Assembly (NCBI RefSeq): GCF_019704555.1
Contig: NZ_AP024745.1
Location: forward strand, 165,001-229,000
DNA from: Actinoplanes sp. L3-i22
GTDB taxonomy: Bacteria; Actinomycetota; Actinomycetes; Mycobacteriales; Micromonosporaceae
Direction: 5' to 3'
Length of the DNA: 64,000 bases
The notes below the pieces were generated by a model that was not told the origin of the DNA, searched no databases, and was given only the letters and a program-made list of their open reading frames with translations. Position 1 is the first letter of the stretch, and each line of letters opens with the position of its first letter. Below, one piece after another: positions 56,001 through 64,000 of this stretch. Made by a program: the position numbers and the translations under genes.

Positions 56001-57953
56001 TCAGCCGCCCAGCAGACCGCTGAAGCTGCTGCCCACGGTGAGGACGACGATCAGGCTCACGGTGACCAGCAGGCCGAGCACGACCAGCATCGCCACGACC
56101 ACCTTGAGGTTCCCCCGGCGCTGGTCGACCGGCGCGTCGTGCCAGCCCTGGGCCAGGATGTGCCCGGTCAGCGAGCCGGAGTTCTCCGACGGGTCGCTCA
56201 CCGGCATGGTCATGTCGATGGCCGGGTAGCCGCCGGTGCTGCTGTAGACCTGACCGCCCTGGTTGCGCTGCGCGGACGACGGACCCGGCTGGGTCGGCAC
56301 GTAGTTCACCGCCATGGTGGCGTCGATGTTCGTCGCGGCCGCCAGATTCACCGGGAGAGTCATGTCACTCGTGCCCGGCGCGCCCAGATTCACCGCCATG
56401 GTCCGGTCGCTGTCGCCGTTGTGCACGGCCGACATCGGCATGGTCAGGTCGGGGTTCGAGGCCGACATCGACATCGGCATCGTCAGGTCCGGGTTGGCGG
56501 CGGCGGCCGTGGACAGCGGCATGGTCATGTCCGGGTTTCCGGCGGCCGCGAGGCGGACCGGCTGGGTCAGGTCGGGGTTCGCCGGAGCCGGCGGGAAGCC
56601 GGGGGTGCCGTAGGACATGGGCGGAAGGACTCCCGTCGGGCTGCCGCTCTCGGGCGGCATCGTGTACGAGGGCAGACCGTTCCCGATCACCGGGGGCGGT
56701 GGGAACACCGGACCGGGGCCGGGCGGCGGCGCGGGCACCGGACTCGGCCCGGGAGGGCCGGGCACCGGGGACGGTCCGGGCGGACCGGGCACCGGGGATG
56801 GCCCGGGGCCGGGCGGCACCGGGCTCGGAGCCGGGATCGGCGGCACCGGGGAAGGGCCGGGACCAGGGGGAACGGGGCTCGGCGGGTAAGGATTCGGCAC
56901 CGGGGGAGTGGGCGCCGGGCCCGGCTGGGGCGCCGGCGTGGGGAACGGCCCCGGCTGCGGGGCGGGCGGTGGCTTGATCGGCTCCGGGCCGGCCGGCTTC
57001 GGGTCGCCCGGGCGGGTCGGCCTGGGCGGGGCCGGGATCGGGTGCGGGCGGGTCGGCTCGTCCGGCGACGGCTCGACGGGCTGCGGCTTCTCCGGCCGCG
57101 GCTCGGTCGGCTTCGGCTCGGCCGGCTTCGGGTCGCTCGGCTTCGGGTCCTTGGGCTCGGCCGGTTTCGGATCCGTGGGCTCGGTTGGCTTCGGATCTTT
57201 TGGCTCGGCCGGCTTCGGGTCGGCGGGCTGCGGCTTCTCCGGCTTCGGGTCGGCGGGGTCGGCCGCTTTCGGGGTCGAGCCGCCGGTCTCCGGCTTGGGC
57301 GCGGCAGATGCGGCGGGCTTGGGCGCGGTGGGGGCCGCGGGCTGTGGCGCGGTGGGGGCCGTGGCCTGGGGTGTGGCGGGGGCCGTGGCCTGGGGCGTGG
57401 CGGGGGCCGTGGCCTGGGGCGTGGCGGGGGCCGTGGCCTGGGGCGTGGCGGGTGTCGCGCGGGCGCGGATGGTCGGGTGCTCCGAGGTGGGCGTGCCGTA
57501 GACCGTCGACTGCCGGCCACCGTGCGGTGACGCGCCCGGGACGCTGACCCGGGCCGCGCTCGCGCCCGGCATCGCCGAGATCGGCCGCACGGAAGATTCC
57601 GCCTGGGCCGGAGCCGCAGAAACAGGTGCTGCGGAAACGGGTGCCGCGGAAACGGGTGCCGCGGACACCGGCGCCGAAGAGATCGGCGCCGAAGAGACCG
57701 GCGCCGAAGAGACCGGCGCGGCGGAGACCGGTGCCGAGGCGGAGACCGGTGCCGCGGAGACCGGGGCGGAGCCGGAGACGGGCGCAGCCGAGACCGGGGC
57801 GGACGCGGGGGCCTTGGCTGCGGCGGGGGCGGCCCACAGGGCTCCCGGTGCCGGCGGCGGAGGCGGCGCGAAACCGTCGGTGTCGTCCGCGGGCGGCCGG
57901 ACGAGCGGCGGCGTGGAGCTATCGCCGTCCCTGGTCGCCTGCTGCTCGTCCAT
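56001..57953 (-). CDS. tail-anchored proline/alanine-rich repeat protein with DLTMP motifs
   Basis: This 650-residue protein of unknown function has APVSAAPVS repeats at about 52-118, then ATPQATAP repeats (about 168-198) and a long PKPAEPKDPKP-type region (about 210-310). A Pro/Gly region with PGPSPVP repeats follows. About eight spaced copies of (N/S)PDLTMP-like motifs lie at about 450-590, and one C-terminal membrane helix (about 615-640) follows basic residues. The charge pattern predicts a cytoplasmic N-terminus with a tail anchor. The regular DLTMP threonines could be kinase or FHA targets, which is speculation. I chose the ATG at 57953, preceded by GGGAGGACCC. Confidence 0.75.
   Translation of the reverse strand: MDEQQATRDGDSSTPPLVRPPADDTDGFAPPPPPAPGALWAAPAAAKAPASAPVSAAPVSGSAPVSAAPVSASAPVSAAPVSSAPVSSAPISSAPVSAAPVSAAPVSAAPVSAAPAQAESSVRPISAMPGASAARVSVPGASPHGGRQSTVYGTPTSEHPTIRARATPATPQATAPATPQATAPATPQATAPATPQATAPTAPQPAAPTAPKPAASAAPKPETGGSTPKAADPADPKPEKPQPADPKPAEPKDPKPTEPTDPKPAEPKDPKPSDPKPAEPKPTEPRPEKPQPVEPSPDEPTRPHPIPAPPRPTRPGDPKPAGPEPIKPPPAPQPGPFPTPAPQPGPAPTPPVPNPYPPSPVPPGPGPSPVPPIPAPSPVPPGPGPSPVPGPPGPSPVPGPPGPSPVPAPPPGPGPVFPPPPVIGNGLPSYTMPPESGSPTGVLPPMSYGTPGFPPAPANPDLTQPVRLAAAGNPDMTMPLSTAAAANPDLTMPMSMSASNPDLTMPMSAVHNGDSDRTMAVNLGAPGTSDMTLPVNLAAATNIDATMAVNYVPTQPGPSSAQRNQGGQVYSSTGGYPAIDMTMPVSDPSENSGSLTGHILAQGWHDAPVDQRRGNLKVVVAMLVVLGLLVTVSLIVVLTVGSSFSGLLGG
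57361..57460 (-). repeat. 24-base in-frame tandem repeat
   Basis: The unit gtggcctggggcgtggcgggggcc is repeated about four times almost perfectly, encoding ATPQATAP on the minus strand. A related array of 15-base units encoding VSAAP/VSSAP lies at about 57610-57790. Confidence 0.85.
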
Positions 57954-58130
57954 GGGTCCTCCCGACCGCCGCTGCCGACGGTTTTGGACGTCGGTCGCTG
58001 ACCTTAACCGTGCCACATCCGTCGGTGTGAACACACCCGGCATAGACCCGACCAGCCCTCCGACGGAAGGGTCGAGGGGCTGGTGAGCAGTTCGGATGGT
58101 TTACGTATGCCTTAGTACCGGATTTCCGGA

Positions 58131-59789
58131 CTAGTTGTCACTCGCACTGGAGGAGGACGAGGCGGCGGACGACGACTCCGAGGTTGACTTCGTCGTCTCG
58201 ACCGGGTCGGACGTGGCCGCCGAGGTCGTCGAGGAAGTGTTCTCCGGCTCCTTGGACGTCTCCACCGGGGCCGGCGTCGTCGTGGTGGGATCCGGGTCCG
58301 GAGTCTTGCTCGGCTCGGTCGACGGGCTGCTGGTGGTCGGGTCCGGAGTCGGGCTGCTCGAGGACGGGTTGCCGCTCGGCTTGGTGGTGGTCTTGCTCGG
58401 CGTCGGGGTCGCGGACGGCTTCGTGGTCTTGCTGGGCGTCGGGGCCACCGTCCGCGTCGGGTTGGTGGTCGGCTCGGTCTGCGAGTCCGGGGTGCCGGGG
58501 TTGACGTCGGTGGTGCCGCCCGGGACCGCGCCGAACACCCGGGTGGCGCCGAACAGGGTGCTCCACCGGACCGGGACGAGCCGCACGTTCAGACCGGTGC
58601 GCGGGGCCTCGACCATCATGCCGTCGCCCGCGTACATCGCGACGTGGTGGATCCCGCTCCAGCTGTTGGTGTAGCTCCAGAAGAGCAGGTCACCGGGGAG
58701 CAATGAGTACCGGTCGACCGCCTTGCCGCGGGTCTGCCAGTACTGATCGCGGGAGACGCGGACCAGCGGGAAGCCGACCGAGTGGTACGCCGCGTACATC
58801 AGGCCGGAGCAGTCGTACTCGTCCGGACCCTCCTCGGACCACACGTACGGGTCGCCGCGCTGGGCCAAGGCGTACTGCAGCGCCTGGACGGCGCGGGGGT
58901 CGGCGCCCTGGCCGTTCTGCCCGGCCAGGTACTGCGAGCCGAGCGCCTGGTCGTTCGCGTTCGCGATGGCCTCGGCGGCGGCCAGCTCGGCCTTGTGCGC
59001 GTCCTCGTACTTCTTCTGCGCGCTCGACTTCGCCTGCAGCTTGGTGTTGAGCGCGTTGTACTGCTTGAGCATCTCGTCGTACTTGGCGTCGGCGAGGCTC
59101 TGCTCGTCGATCGCGACCTGCGCGGAGATCTGCGCGGCCTCCAGCCGACCGGCCGAGGAGTCGTCGGTCGGCTTCTCGCCGCGCTGCAGGCGGGCCAGCT
59201 GGTCGAGGCCGAGCAGCCCGGAGTCGAGCGCGCCCGGCGGGACCGCGGCGGCGTCCTGCAGGCCCTGGCTGGCGGCGGCGACCGCGTCGGTCTGTGCGCC
59301 GGTCAGGTTGGTCTGCGCGTCGGTCACCTTCTGCAGGGCGGTGGTGACCTGGGTCTGCGCGAGGTCCCGGTCGGCCTTCAGCTTGAGCAGCTGGTCACCG
59401 AGCTGGTCGACCTCGACGCGGCCCTTCTCGATCTTCTGCAGGACGGGGTTGGTCGCCGAGCCGGGGATGGTGCTGACGGTGGTCGTGCTGATCGGGGTGT
59501 TCGGCAGCACGAGCGAGCCGACCTGGGTGGGGCGGGAACCGGAGTCCGGCACCCCGACGGCGAGCGGCTGACCGCCGACCGGCTGAGCGCCGAGCGGCTG
59601 ACCGCCGACCGGCTGAGCGCCGAGCGGCTGACCGGCGACCGGCTGACCGCCGACCGGGGCGGCCAGCGCCGGGATCGGCTGGAACAGCGCGGCCAGTGCC
59701 GCGGCGACCGCCGCCGACAACGTGAGAGGCAGAAGTCGCGCATGCACGGATCGTGGTGCACCCGGTCCGTAACGCATTGCCTTCGACAT
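58131..59789 (-). CDS. secreted NlpC/P60 peptidoglycan endopeptidase
   Basis: The 552-residue exported protein has a signal peptide (about 1-44, ending PALAAP) and pentapeptide repeats GGQPV/AQPLG (about 47-76). A long coiled coil follows (about 115-285), as in RipA-type regulators of hydrolase activity, then an NlpC/P60 domain (about 298-415). Its catalytic Cys327 is in YDCSGLMYAAYHSVGF and His382 in GIHHVAMYAGDG. A Ser/Thr/Pro-rich tail of about 130 residues ends the protein. It cleaves D-Glu/mDAP bonds in wall peptides. I chose the ATG at 59789; GGGGAG lies close upstream. Confidence 0.9.
   Translation of the reverse strand: MSKAMRYGPGAPRSVHARLLPLTLSAAVAAALAALFQPIPALAAPVGGQPVAGQPLGAQPVGGQPLGAQPVGGQPLAVGVPDSGSRPTQVGSLVLPNTPISTTTVSTIPGSATNPVLQKIEKGRVEVDQLGDQLLKLKADRDLAQTQVTTALQKVTDAQTNLTGAQTDAVAAASQGLQDAAAVPPGALDSGLLGLDQLARLQRGEKPTDDSSAGRLEAAQISAQVAIDEQSLADAKYDEMLKQYNALNTKLQAKSSAQKKYEDAHKAELAAAEAIANANDQALGSQYLAGQNGQGADPRAVQALQYALAQRGDPYVWSEEGPDEYDCSGLMYAAYHSVGFPLVRVSRDQYWQTRGKAVDRYSLLPGDLLFWSYTNSWSGIHHVAMYAGDGMMVEAPRTGLNVRLVPVRWSTLFGATRVFGAVPGGTTDVNPGTPDSQTEPTTNPTRTVAPTPSKTTKPSATPTPSKTTTKPSGNPSSSSPTPDPTTSSPSTEPSKTPDPDPTTTTPAPVETSKEPENTSSTTSAATSDPVETTKSTSESSSAASSSSSASDN
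59570..59655 (-). repeat. 30-base in-frame repeat in the NlpC/P60 gene
   Basis: Alternating 15-base units ctgaccgccgaccgg and ctgagcgccgagcgg recur in order nearly three times, encoding GGQPVGAQPLG-type repeats just after the signal peptide. The near-identity implies recent slippage. Confidence 0.85.
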
Positions 59790-60042
59790 GAGCTCCCCGT
59801 CCGCGACGATCTTCCAGCCGTCGCTAGTCGTTCCTAAAGGTTCATACCGCAGGCGGCGCACCGCTGTCGATCGAACGAAGGTGAAAGTCCCCTGAGAATT
59901 TCTCGACTTCCCGGTGCCGAAGTCCGTAATGCCTGGTCAAGGCCGCCTCGTCCGGGTGGGTTGGGACACCCCCGGGCCCGGTGCCGTGCTCGGTGTCATA
60001 GCCGGCACGTAGTCTCGACGCGAGAACCGGAAAGGGGCGCAC

Positions 60043-61212
60043 ATGGATGCCGGACTGAAGCGGGACCTCGAGGCGAAGGTCTACGCGGGCGAGCGACTGA
60101 GCCGCGAGGACGGCATCGCGCTCTACGCGAGTGACGACCTCGCCTGGCTCGGCCGGCTGGCCCATCACAAGCGCACCGAGATGAACGGTGACCGGGTGAT
60201 GTTCAACGTCAACCGGCACCTGAACCTGACGAACGTCTGCTCCGCCAGTTGTGCGTACTGCTCCTTCCAGCGCAAGCCGGGCGAGAAGGACGCGTACACG
60301 ATGCGCATCGACGAGGCGGTCGCCAAGGCCAAGGAGATGGAGGATGAGCAGCTCACCGAGCTGCACATCGTCAACGGCCTGCACCCGTCGCTGCCCTGGC
60401 GGTATTACCCCAAGGTGCTGCGCGAGCTGAAGGCCGCGCTGCCGAACGTGAAGCTCAAGTGCTTCACCGCCACCGAGGTGCAGTGGTTCGAGAAGATCAG
60501 CGGCCTCTCGGCGAGCGACATCCTCGACGAGCTGATGGACGCCGGGCTGGAGTCGCTGACCGGTGGCGGCGCCGAGATCTTCGACTGGGAGGTCCGGCAG
60601 CACATCGTCGACCACAACTGCCACTGGGAGGACTGGTCGCGCATCCACCGGCTGGCCCACGAGAAGGGCATGAAGACGCCGGCGACGATGCTCTACGGCC
60701 ACATCGAGGAGCCCCGGCACCGGGTCGACCACGTGATGCGCCTGCGTGAGCTGCAGGACGAGACCGGTGGCTTCGCGGTCTTCATCCCGCTGCGCTATCA
60801 GCACGACTTCGTCGACTCGCAGGACGGCAAGGTCCGCAACCGGATCCAGGAGCGCACCACGATGGCGGCCCCGGCCGAGTCGCTGAAGACGTTCGCGGTC
60901 TCCCGGCTGATGTTCGACAACGTGCCCCATCTGAAGAACTTCTGGGTCATGCACGGCCTGTCGGTGGCGCAGCTGTCGCTCAACTTCGGCGCCGACGACC
61001 TGGACGGCTCGGTGGTGGAATACAAGATCACGCACGACGCCGACTCGTACGGCACGCCCAGCACCATGCACCGCGACGACCTGCTCAACGTCATCTGGGA
61101 CGCCGGCTTCCAGCCGGTCGAGCGCAACACGCGCTACGAGGTCGTCCGGGAGTATGAGCGGCCGGTCAGCCTGGCCGAGCGGCGCAGCGAGCCGCAGAAG
61201 GTCTGGGCCTAG
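60043..61212 (+). CDS. mqnE: aminofutalosine synthase
   Basis: This 389-residue radical-SAM enzyme has the cluster motif CSASCAYC (Cys66, Cys70, Cys73). The preceding NVNRHLNLTNVC and following SFQRKPGEKDAYTM agree with MqnE rather than MqnC. MqnE joins chorismate-derived 3-enolpyruvylbenzoate to adenosine (from SAM) to give aminofutalosine, the committed step of the futalosine menaquinone pathway. The remaining early genes (mqnA, B, C, D) are not in the window. GGAAAGGGGCGCAC precedes the ATG. Confidence 0.95.
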   Translation: MDAGLKRDLEAKVYAGERLSREDGIALYASDDLAWLGRLAHHKRTEMNGDRVMFNVNRHLNLTNVCSASCAYCSFQRKPGEKDAYTMRIDEAVAKAKEMEDEQLTELHIVNGLHPSLPWRYYPKVLRELKAALPNVKLKCFTATEVQWFEKISGLSASDILDELMDAGLESLTGGGAEIFDWEVRQHIVDHNCHWEDWSRIHRLAHEKGMKTPATMLYGHIEEPRHRVDHVMRLRELQDETGGFAVFIPLRYQHDFVDSQDGKVRNRIQERTTMAAPAESLKTFAVSRLMFDNVPHLKNFWVMHGLSVAQLSLNFGADDLDGSVVEYKITHDADSYGTPSTMHRDDLLNVIWDAGFQPVERNTRYEVVREYERPVSLAERRSEPQKVWA

Positions 61213-61221
61213 GCTGTTCTG

Positions 61222-61647
61222 ATGACCCAGCAGCGGAGCACGGGCGGCCTTCGGCGCAACTCCGGTCCGGTGGCGACCGCGGGTGATCTGATCGGCGCCG
61301 CGTTCGCCGGTCTGGTCGTCGGCATCGCGGTGGTGCTGGTGCTGGAGGCCATCCTCGCGCTGTCCGGGGTGTCCGCGTTCGGCCAGACCAACGGCTGGCT
61401 GATCGTGATCCTGCCGGTCTGGCTCTTCGTCGAGCAGTTCCGCGCCGAGGGCTACGGGGCGGACCGGGTGATGGCCGCGGCCCTGGGCATCGGTTTCGGG
61501 GCGGCCGCGGGCATGACGATCGCCGGTCTGGCCGCGCCGTACACTCCTCCCCTGGTGAGCGGTGGCGCCGGTGCGGTGACCGCCACGGTCGTGTATTGCC
61601 TGGTCTGGTTCTACGGCCTCCGCTGGCTCCGTCAGCGGAACGGCTGA
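61222..61647 (+). CDS. small membrane protein, unknown function
   Basis: The 141-residue protein has four hydrophobic segments (about 22-47, 55-72, 83-104 and 110-133) and a short basic C-terminus. I do not recognise the family. It begins nine bases after mqnE and is followed 12 bases later by another small membrane protein gene, so the three are probably one operon. That suggests a link to quinone or membrane function, which is inferred from position only. Confidence 0.72.
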   Translation: MTQQRSTGGLRRNSGPVATAGDLIGAAFAGLVVGIAVVLVLEAILALSGVSAFGQTNGWLIVILPVWLFVEQFRAEGYGADRVMAAALGIGFGAAAGMTIAGLAAPYTPPLVSGGAGAVTATVVYCLVWFYGLRWLRQRNG

Positions 61648-61659
61648 GGGAGAGAGCTC

Positions 61660-62064
61660 ATGAGTCCCGCCATCAAGTACACGCTGGGCCGTCTCGGCCT
61701 GTTCGTCATCGTGTTCCTGGCGCTCGTCCCCACGCCGCTGAACATCCTGGTCAAGGCGATGATCGCGTTCGTCGCCTCGGCCGGCTTCGCGTTCTTCCTG
61801 CTCCGCGGGTGGCGCAACCAGATGGCCGAGCACCTCGGCGACGTGGCGTCGCGCCGCGCCGCGGAGAAGGCCCGGCTGCGCTCCGCCCTGGCCGGTGACG
61901 ACGAGGCCGCCGAGGCCGGCGACCGGGTCGCGGCCGCCGACGCCAAGAGCCGGGCGAAGTCGGACACCGACGACGCCGCGGCCACCGGTGACCTGAAGTC
62001 CGCCGACAGCGGCGAGACCGATGACAAGAGCGACGTCAATGACAAGAGCGAAGCCGGTAAGTAA
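61660..62064 (+). CDS. DUF4229-like membrane protein
   Basis: The 134-residue protein has two hydrophobic segments (about 8-25 and 28-50) separated by a short turn, then LRGWRNQMAEHL and an acidic, Ala/Asp-rich tail with repeated DDKSD-type runs. This matches the layout of DUF4229 proteins found near menaquinone genes in actinobacteria. The tail is likely cytoplasmic and disordered. It is the last gene of the mqnE group. The start follows GGGAGAGAGCTC. Confidence 0.75.
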   Translation: MSPAIKYTLGRLGLFVIVFLALVPTPLNILVKAMIAFVASAGFAFFLLRGWRNQMAEHLGDVASRRAAEKARLRSALAGDDEAAEAGDRVAAADAKSRAKSDTDDAAATGDLKSADSGETDDKSDVNDKSEAGK

Positions 62065-62067
62065 GCG

Positions 62068-62255
62068 GTGAGATAGCGTTCGGGAGACCGCGCCACAGCG
62101 AAGCCGGTGCGAAACCGGCGCTGTCCCGCAACTGTGATCCCTCTGCCAGAGGTCTAGCCAGGTCGCCTGGGCGTCGGTCGCGAACAGCGCTCCCGGGGAG
62201 GAGCGCCTCGCGGACGGCGGCTCCGAGGCCCTGTCGGCGAGCACCACACCCGACC
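62068..62255 (+). promoter_or_regulatory. cobalamin (B12) riboswitch with expression-platform hairpin
   Basis: The segment contains the B12-riboswitch core GCCACAGCGAAGCCGGTGCG at about 62092-62111, then accggcgctgtcccgcaactgtga. The conserved AGCCAGGTCGCC follows near 62157-62167. A stem gcgctcc (62187-62193) with ggagcgc (62200-62206) follows and could act as terminator or sequester the downstream region. It precedes the btuF-like gene, so vitamin B12 would shut off import. Confidence 0.93.
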
Positions 62256-62267
62256 GAAGGACCTCGA

Positions 62268-63188
62268 TTGAAACGCGCGCTTCTGGCTGCCACGACGGCG
62301 GCCGCCCTCCTGCTCACCGGCTGCGGCACCGCGGACGAGACCACCACCCCGCAGGCGTCCGCGTCGTCGGCGTCCGGCTTCCCGGTCACGGTCGGCACGC
62401 TCACCCTGGATGCCCGGCCGGAGAAGATCGTCTCGCTGAGCCCGACCGCGACCGAGATGCTCTTCGCGATCGGCGCCGGCCCGCAGGTCACCGCGGTCGA
62501 CGACCAGTCGACGTTTCCGGCCGACGCGCCCAAGACCGATCTCTCCGGCTTCAAGCCGAACGCCGAGGCGATCGCCGCCAAGGATCCGGACCTGGTGGTG
62601 CTCTCCGGCGACGCCGACCAGATCGTCGCTCAACTGGACAAACTCAAGATCCCGACGCTGGTGTCCCCGGCGGCGGCGACGCTCGACGACACGTACCGGG
62701 AAATCTCTGATCTTGGCAGTTTGACCGGGCACGGCGCCGAGGCGACCAAGGTCAACGACCAGATGAAGGCCTCGATCGAGCAGATCGTCAAGGCGGTTCC
62801 GGCGCGGACCACGCCGCTCAGCTACTACTACGAGCTCGGGCCGGAGCTGTACTCGGCGACCTCGAAGACGTTCATCGGCAGCGTGTTCCACCTGTTCGGG
62901 ATGGTCAACGTGGCGGACGCCGCGGACGCCGACGGCAGCAAGGGCGGGTACCCGCAGCTCTCCGCGGAGACGCTGGTGAAGGCGAACCCGGACACCGTCT
63001 TCCTGGCCGACACCAAGTGCTGCCAGCAGTCGGCGGACACGGTCAAGGCGCGCAAGGGCTGGTCCGCGATCACCGCGGTGCAGAAGTCGCAGGTCTATCC
63101 GCTGGACGACGACATCGCGTCGCGGTGGGGACCCCGGACCGTCGATCTGGTGAAGTCCGTGGCCGACGCGGTGAGCAAGGTTTCATGA
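62268..63188 (+). CDS. btuF: ABC transporter substrate-binding lipoprotein (BtuF-like)
   Basis: The 306-residue lipoprotein has lipobox LLTGC (Cys19) and the class III substrate-binding fold, with KIVSLSPTATEMLFAIGAG and VNVADAADADGSKGGYPQLS. It would capture cobalamin (or a corrinoid or siderophore) outside the cell and deliver it to the permease encoded next. The B12 riboswitch makes cobalamin the best assignment. A TTG start at 62268 follows GAAGGACC. The stop overlaps the permease start (ATGA). Confidence 0.9.
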   Translation: MKRALLAATTAAALLLTGCGTADETTTPQASASSASGFPVTVGTLTLDARPEKIVSLSPTATEMLFAIGAGPQVTAVDDQSTFPADAPKTDLSGFKPNAEAIAAKDPDLVVLSGDADQIVAQLDKLKIPTLVSPAAATLDDTYREISDLGSLTGHGAEATKVNDQMKASIEQIVKAVPARTTPLSYYYELGPELYSATSKTFIGSVFHLFGMVNVADAADADGSKGGYPQLSAETLVKANPDTVFLADTKCCQQSADTVKARKGWSAITAVQKSQVYPLDDDIASRWGPRTVDLVKSVADAVSKVS

Positions 63189-64000
63189 GGCCGGCCGGGC
63201 TGCGCCCGGCCTGGCTGGCGGCCGGCGTGCTGGCCGTGCTGGTCGCGGTCGTTGCCGGTCTCGCCTTCGGCTCGGTCGCGCTGCCGCCCGGCGGCGTCGC
63301 GATCGAGCTGCTGAATCTCCTGCCCGGGGTGCATCTGCACAGCGGCCTCACCGAGCGGGAGGTCGCCATCCTCACCGAGCTGCGGCTGCCCCGGGTCGTG
63401 CTCGGCCTGCTGGTCGGCGCGATGCTGGCGCTCGCCGGCGCCGCCTACCAGGGGGCGTTCCGCAATCCGCTTGCCGATCCGCACCTGCTCGGGGTCGCCG
63501 CCGGGGCCGGGCTCGGGGTGACCGCGGTGATCGTGCTCCGGCCGTCCGGGGACACCGGCCTGCCGATCGGCGTGCCCGCGGCCGCGTTTGCCGGTGCGCT
63601 GATCGCGGTCGCGCTCACCTGGGTGCTCGGCGCCGCCGGTGGCCGGGATCGATCACCGGGTGCGCTGATCCTGGCCGGGGTCGCGGTCTCCGCGTTCCTC
63701 GCCGCGATCCAGACCTACCTGCTGCAACGGCACGTCGAGTCGCTGCGCGAGGTGTACTCCTGGCTGCTCGGCCGGCTCGGGACCGCGGGCTGGCACGACG
63801 TGCTGGTGGTGCTGCCGTACACCGTGCTGACCGCCGCGATCATGCTGACCCAGCGCCGTGAGCTGGACGTCCTCACGGTCGGCGACGAGGAGGCGGCCAG
63901 TCTCGGCCTGCATCCGCAGCGCAGCCGCTACCTGCTGATCGTGGCCGCCTCGCTGGGCACCGCCGCGGCGGTCTCGGTGTCCGGCCTGATCGGGTTCGTG
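63185..64000 (+). CDS. btuC: FecCD-family ABC permease (BtuC-like), 3' end outside window
   Basis: At least 272 residues are encoded, running off the window. The protein is strongly hydrophobic. The FecCD signature LRLPRVVLGLLVGAMLALAGAAYQGAFRNPLADPHLLGVAAGAG spans about residues 65-110. A later segment GDEEAASLGLHPQRSRYLL is the cytoplasmic coupling region that contacts the ATPase. It is the membrane half of the B12/iron importer, coupled to btuF by a 4-base overlap. The ATPase gene probably lies just beyond 64000. Confidence 0.92.
   Translation, partial: MRPAGLRPAWLAAGVLAVLVAVVAGLAFGSVALPPGGVAIELLNLLPGVHLHSGLTEREVAILTELRLPRVVLGLLVGAMLALAGAAYQGAFRNPLADPHLLGVAAGAGLGVTAVIVLRPSGDTGLPIGVPAAAFAGALIAVALTWVLGAAGGRDRSPGALILAGVAVSAFLAAIQTYLLQRHVESLREVYSWLLGRLGTAGWHDVLVVLPYTVLTAAIMLTQRRELDVLTVGDEEAASLGLHPQRSRYLLIVAASLGTAAAVSVSGLIGFV

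Noticed and set aside
59790..60042. Possible c-di-AMP (ydaO) riboswitch before the NlpC/P60 gene
   Set aside because: Such riboswitches are common before actinobacterial wall hydrolases, so I looked for one. I could not find the conserved core sequences on the minus strand. The region holds only ordinary promoter-like sequence.

Overview
The window is about 70% GC and comes from a high-GC Gram-positive actinomycete, most likely Actinoplanes or a close relative in the Micromonosporaceae. This is inferred from the base composition, abundant GTG/TTG starts, several SigE-type ECF sigma factors, a BldC regulator, futalosine-pathway menaquinone genes and the hemL-to-ccsB cytochrome c gene order. 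It looks like ordinary chromosome. I see no phage, insertion sequence, CRISPR array or plasmid module.

Layout. (1) 1-2507: the 3' end of a 23S rRNA gene, a 5S rRNA, strong hairpin terminators and a tRNA-Lys on the opposite strand. (2) 2585-9952: an ECF sigma factor divergent from a Ser/Thr kinase, a lipoprotein, a secreted phytase with a possible PHO box, an L,D-transpeptidase, a CGNR regulator, a zinc-finger anti-sigma protein, a 76-residue gene whose promoter carries a perfect actinobacterial LexA box, and MscL. (3) 10054-16202: a STAS protein divergent from a tightly overlapped six-gene RsbR-RsbS-RsbT (stressosome-like) operon. Its last three products fuse partner-switching domains to PP2C phosphatase, histidine kinase and response-regulator domains. 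A gene remnant follows at 16203-16905. (4) 16942-28185: a PadR/ABC-exporter operon, WD40 protein, CPBP protease, oligopeptidase B, FAD oxidoreductase, MarR divergent from a PEBP protein, and a tandem pair of RibD-C/DHFR-like genes. (5) 28197-35335: a GAF/HATPase/PP2C phosphatase divergent from a 1462-residue soluble hybrid kinase with seven 92-residue HAMP repeats, plus a stand-alone receiver protein. (6) 35348-38663: a pectate lyase behind a perfect CRP-like palindrome, a SigE-type sigma/membrane partner pair, and another STAS protein. (7) 38787-44735: hemL, a histidine phosphatase, resA, ccdA, resB and ccsB (haem and cytochrome c maturation). (8) 44912-53525: ubiD, ubiA and ubiX-like genes of futalosine menaquinone synthesis interleaved with a second SigE/anti-sigma pair, BldC, an Lrp regulator and secreted proteins. 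(9) 53642-59789: a DEAD-box helicase, a tail-anchored proline-rich protein with repeated DLTMP motifs, and an NlpC/P60 wall hydrolase. (10) 60043-64000: mqnE, two small membrane proteins, a cobalamin riboswitch and the start of a B12/iron-type ABC importer cut by the window end.

Two themes stand out. One is dense regulation by partner switching: at least four STAS proteins or domains, several HATPase and PP2C modules, and two kinase systems, with no SigB/SigF-type target sigma gene in the window. The other is respiration: cytochrome c maturation and menaquinone genes lie side by side. Operator and promoter calls were made by eye from palindromes and hexamers and should be read as candidates.
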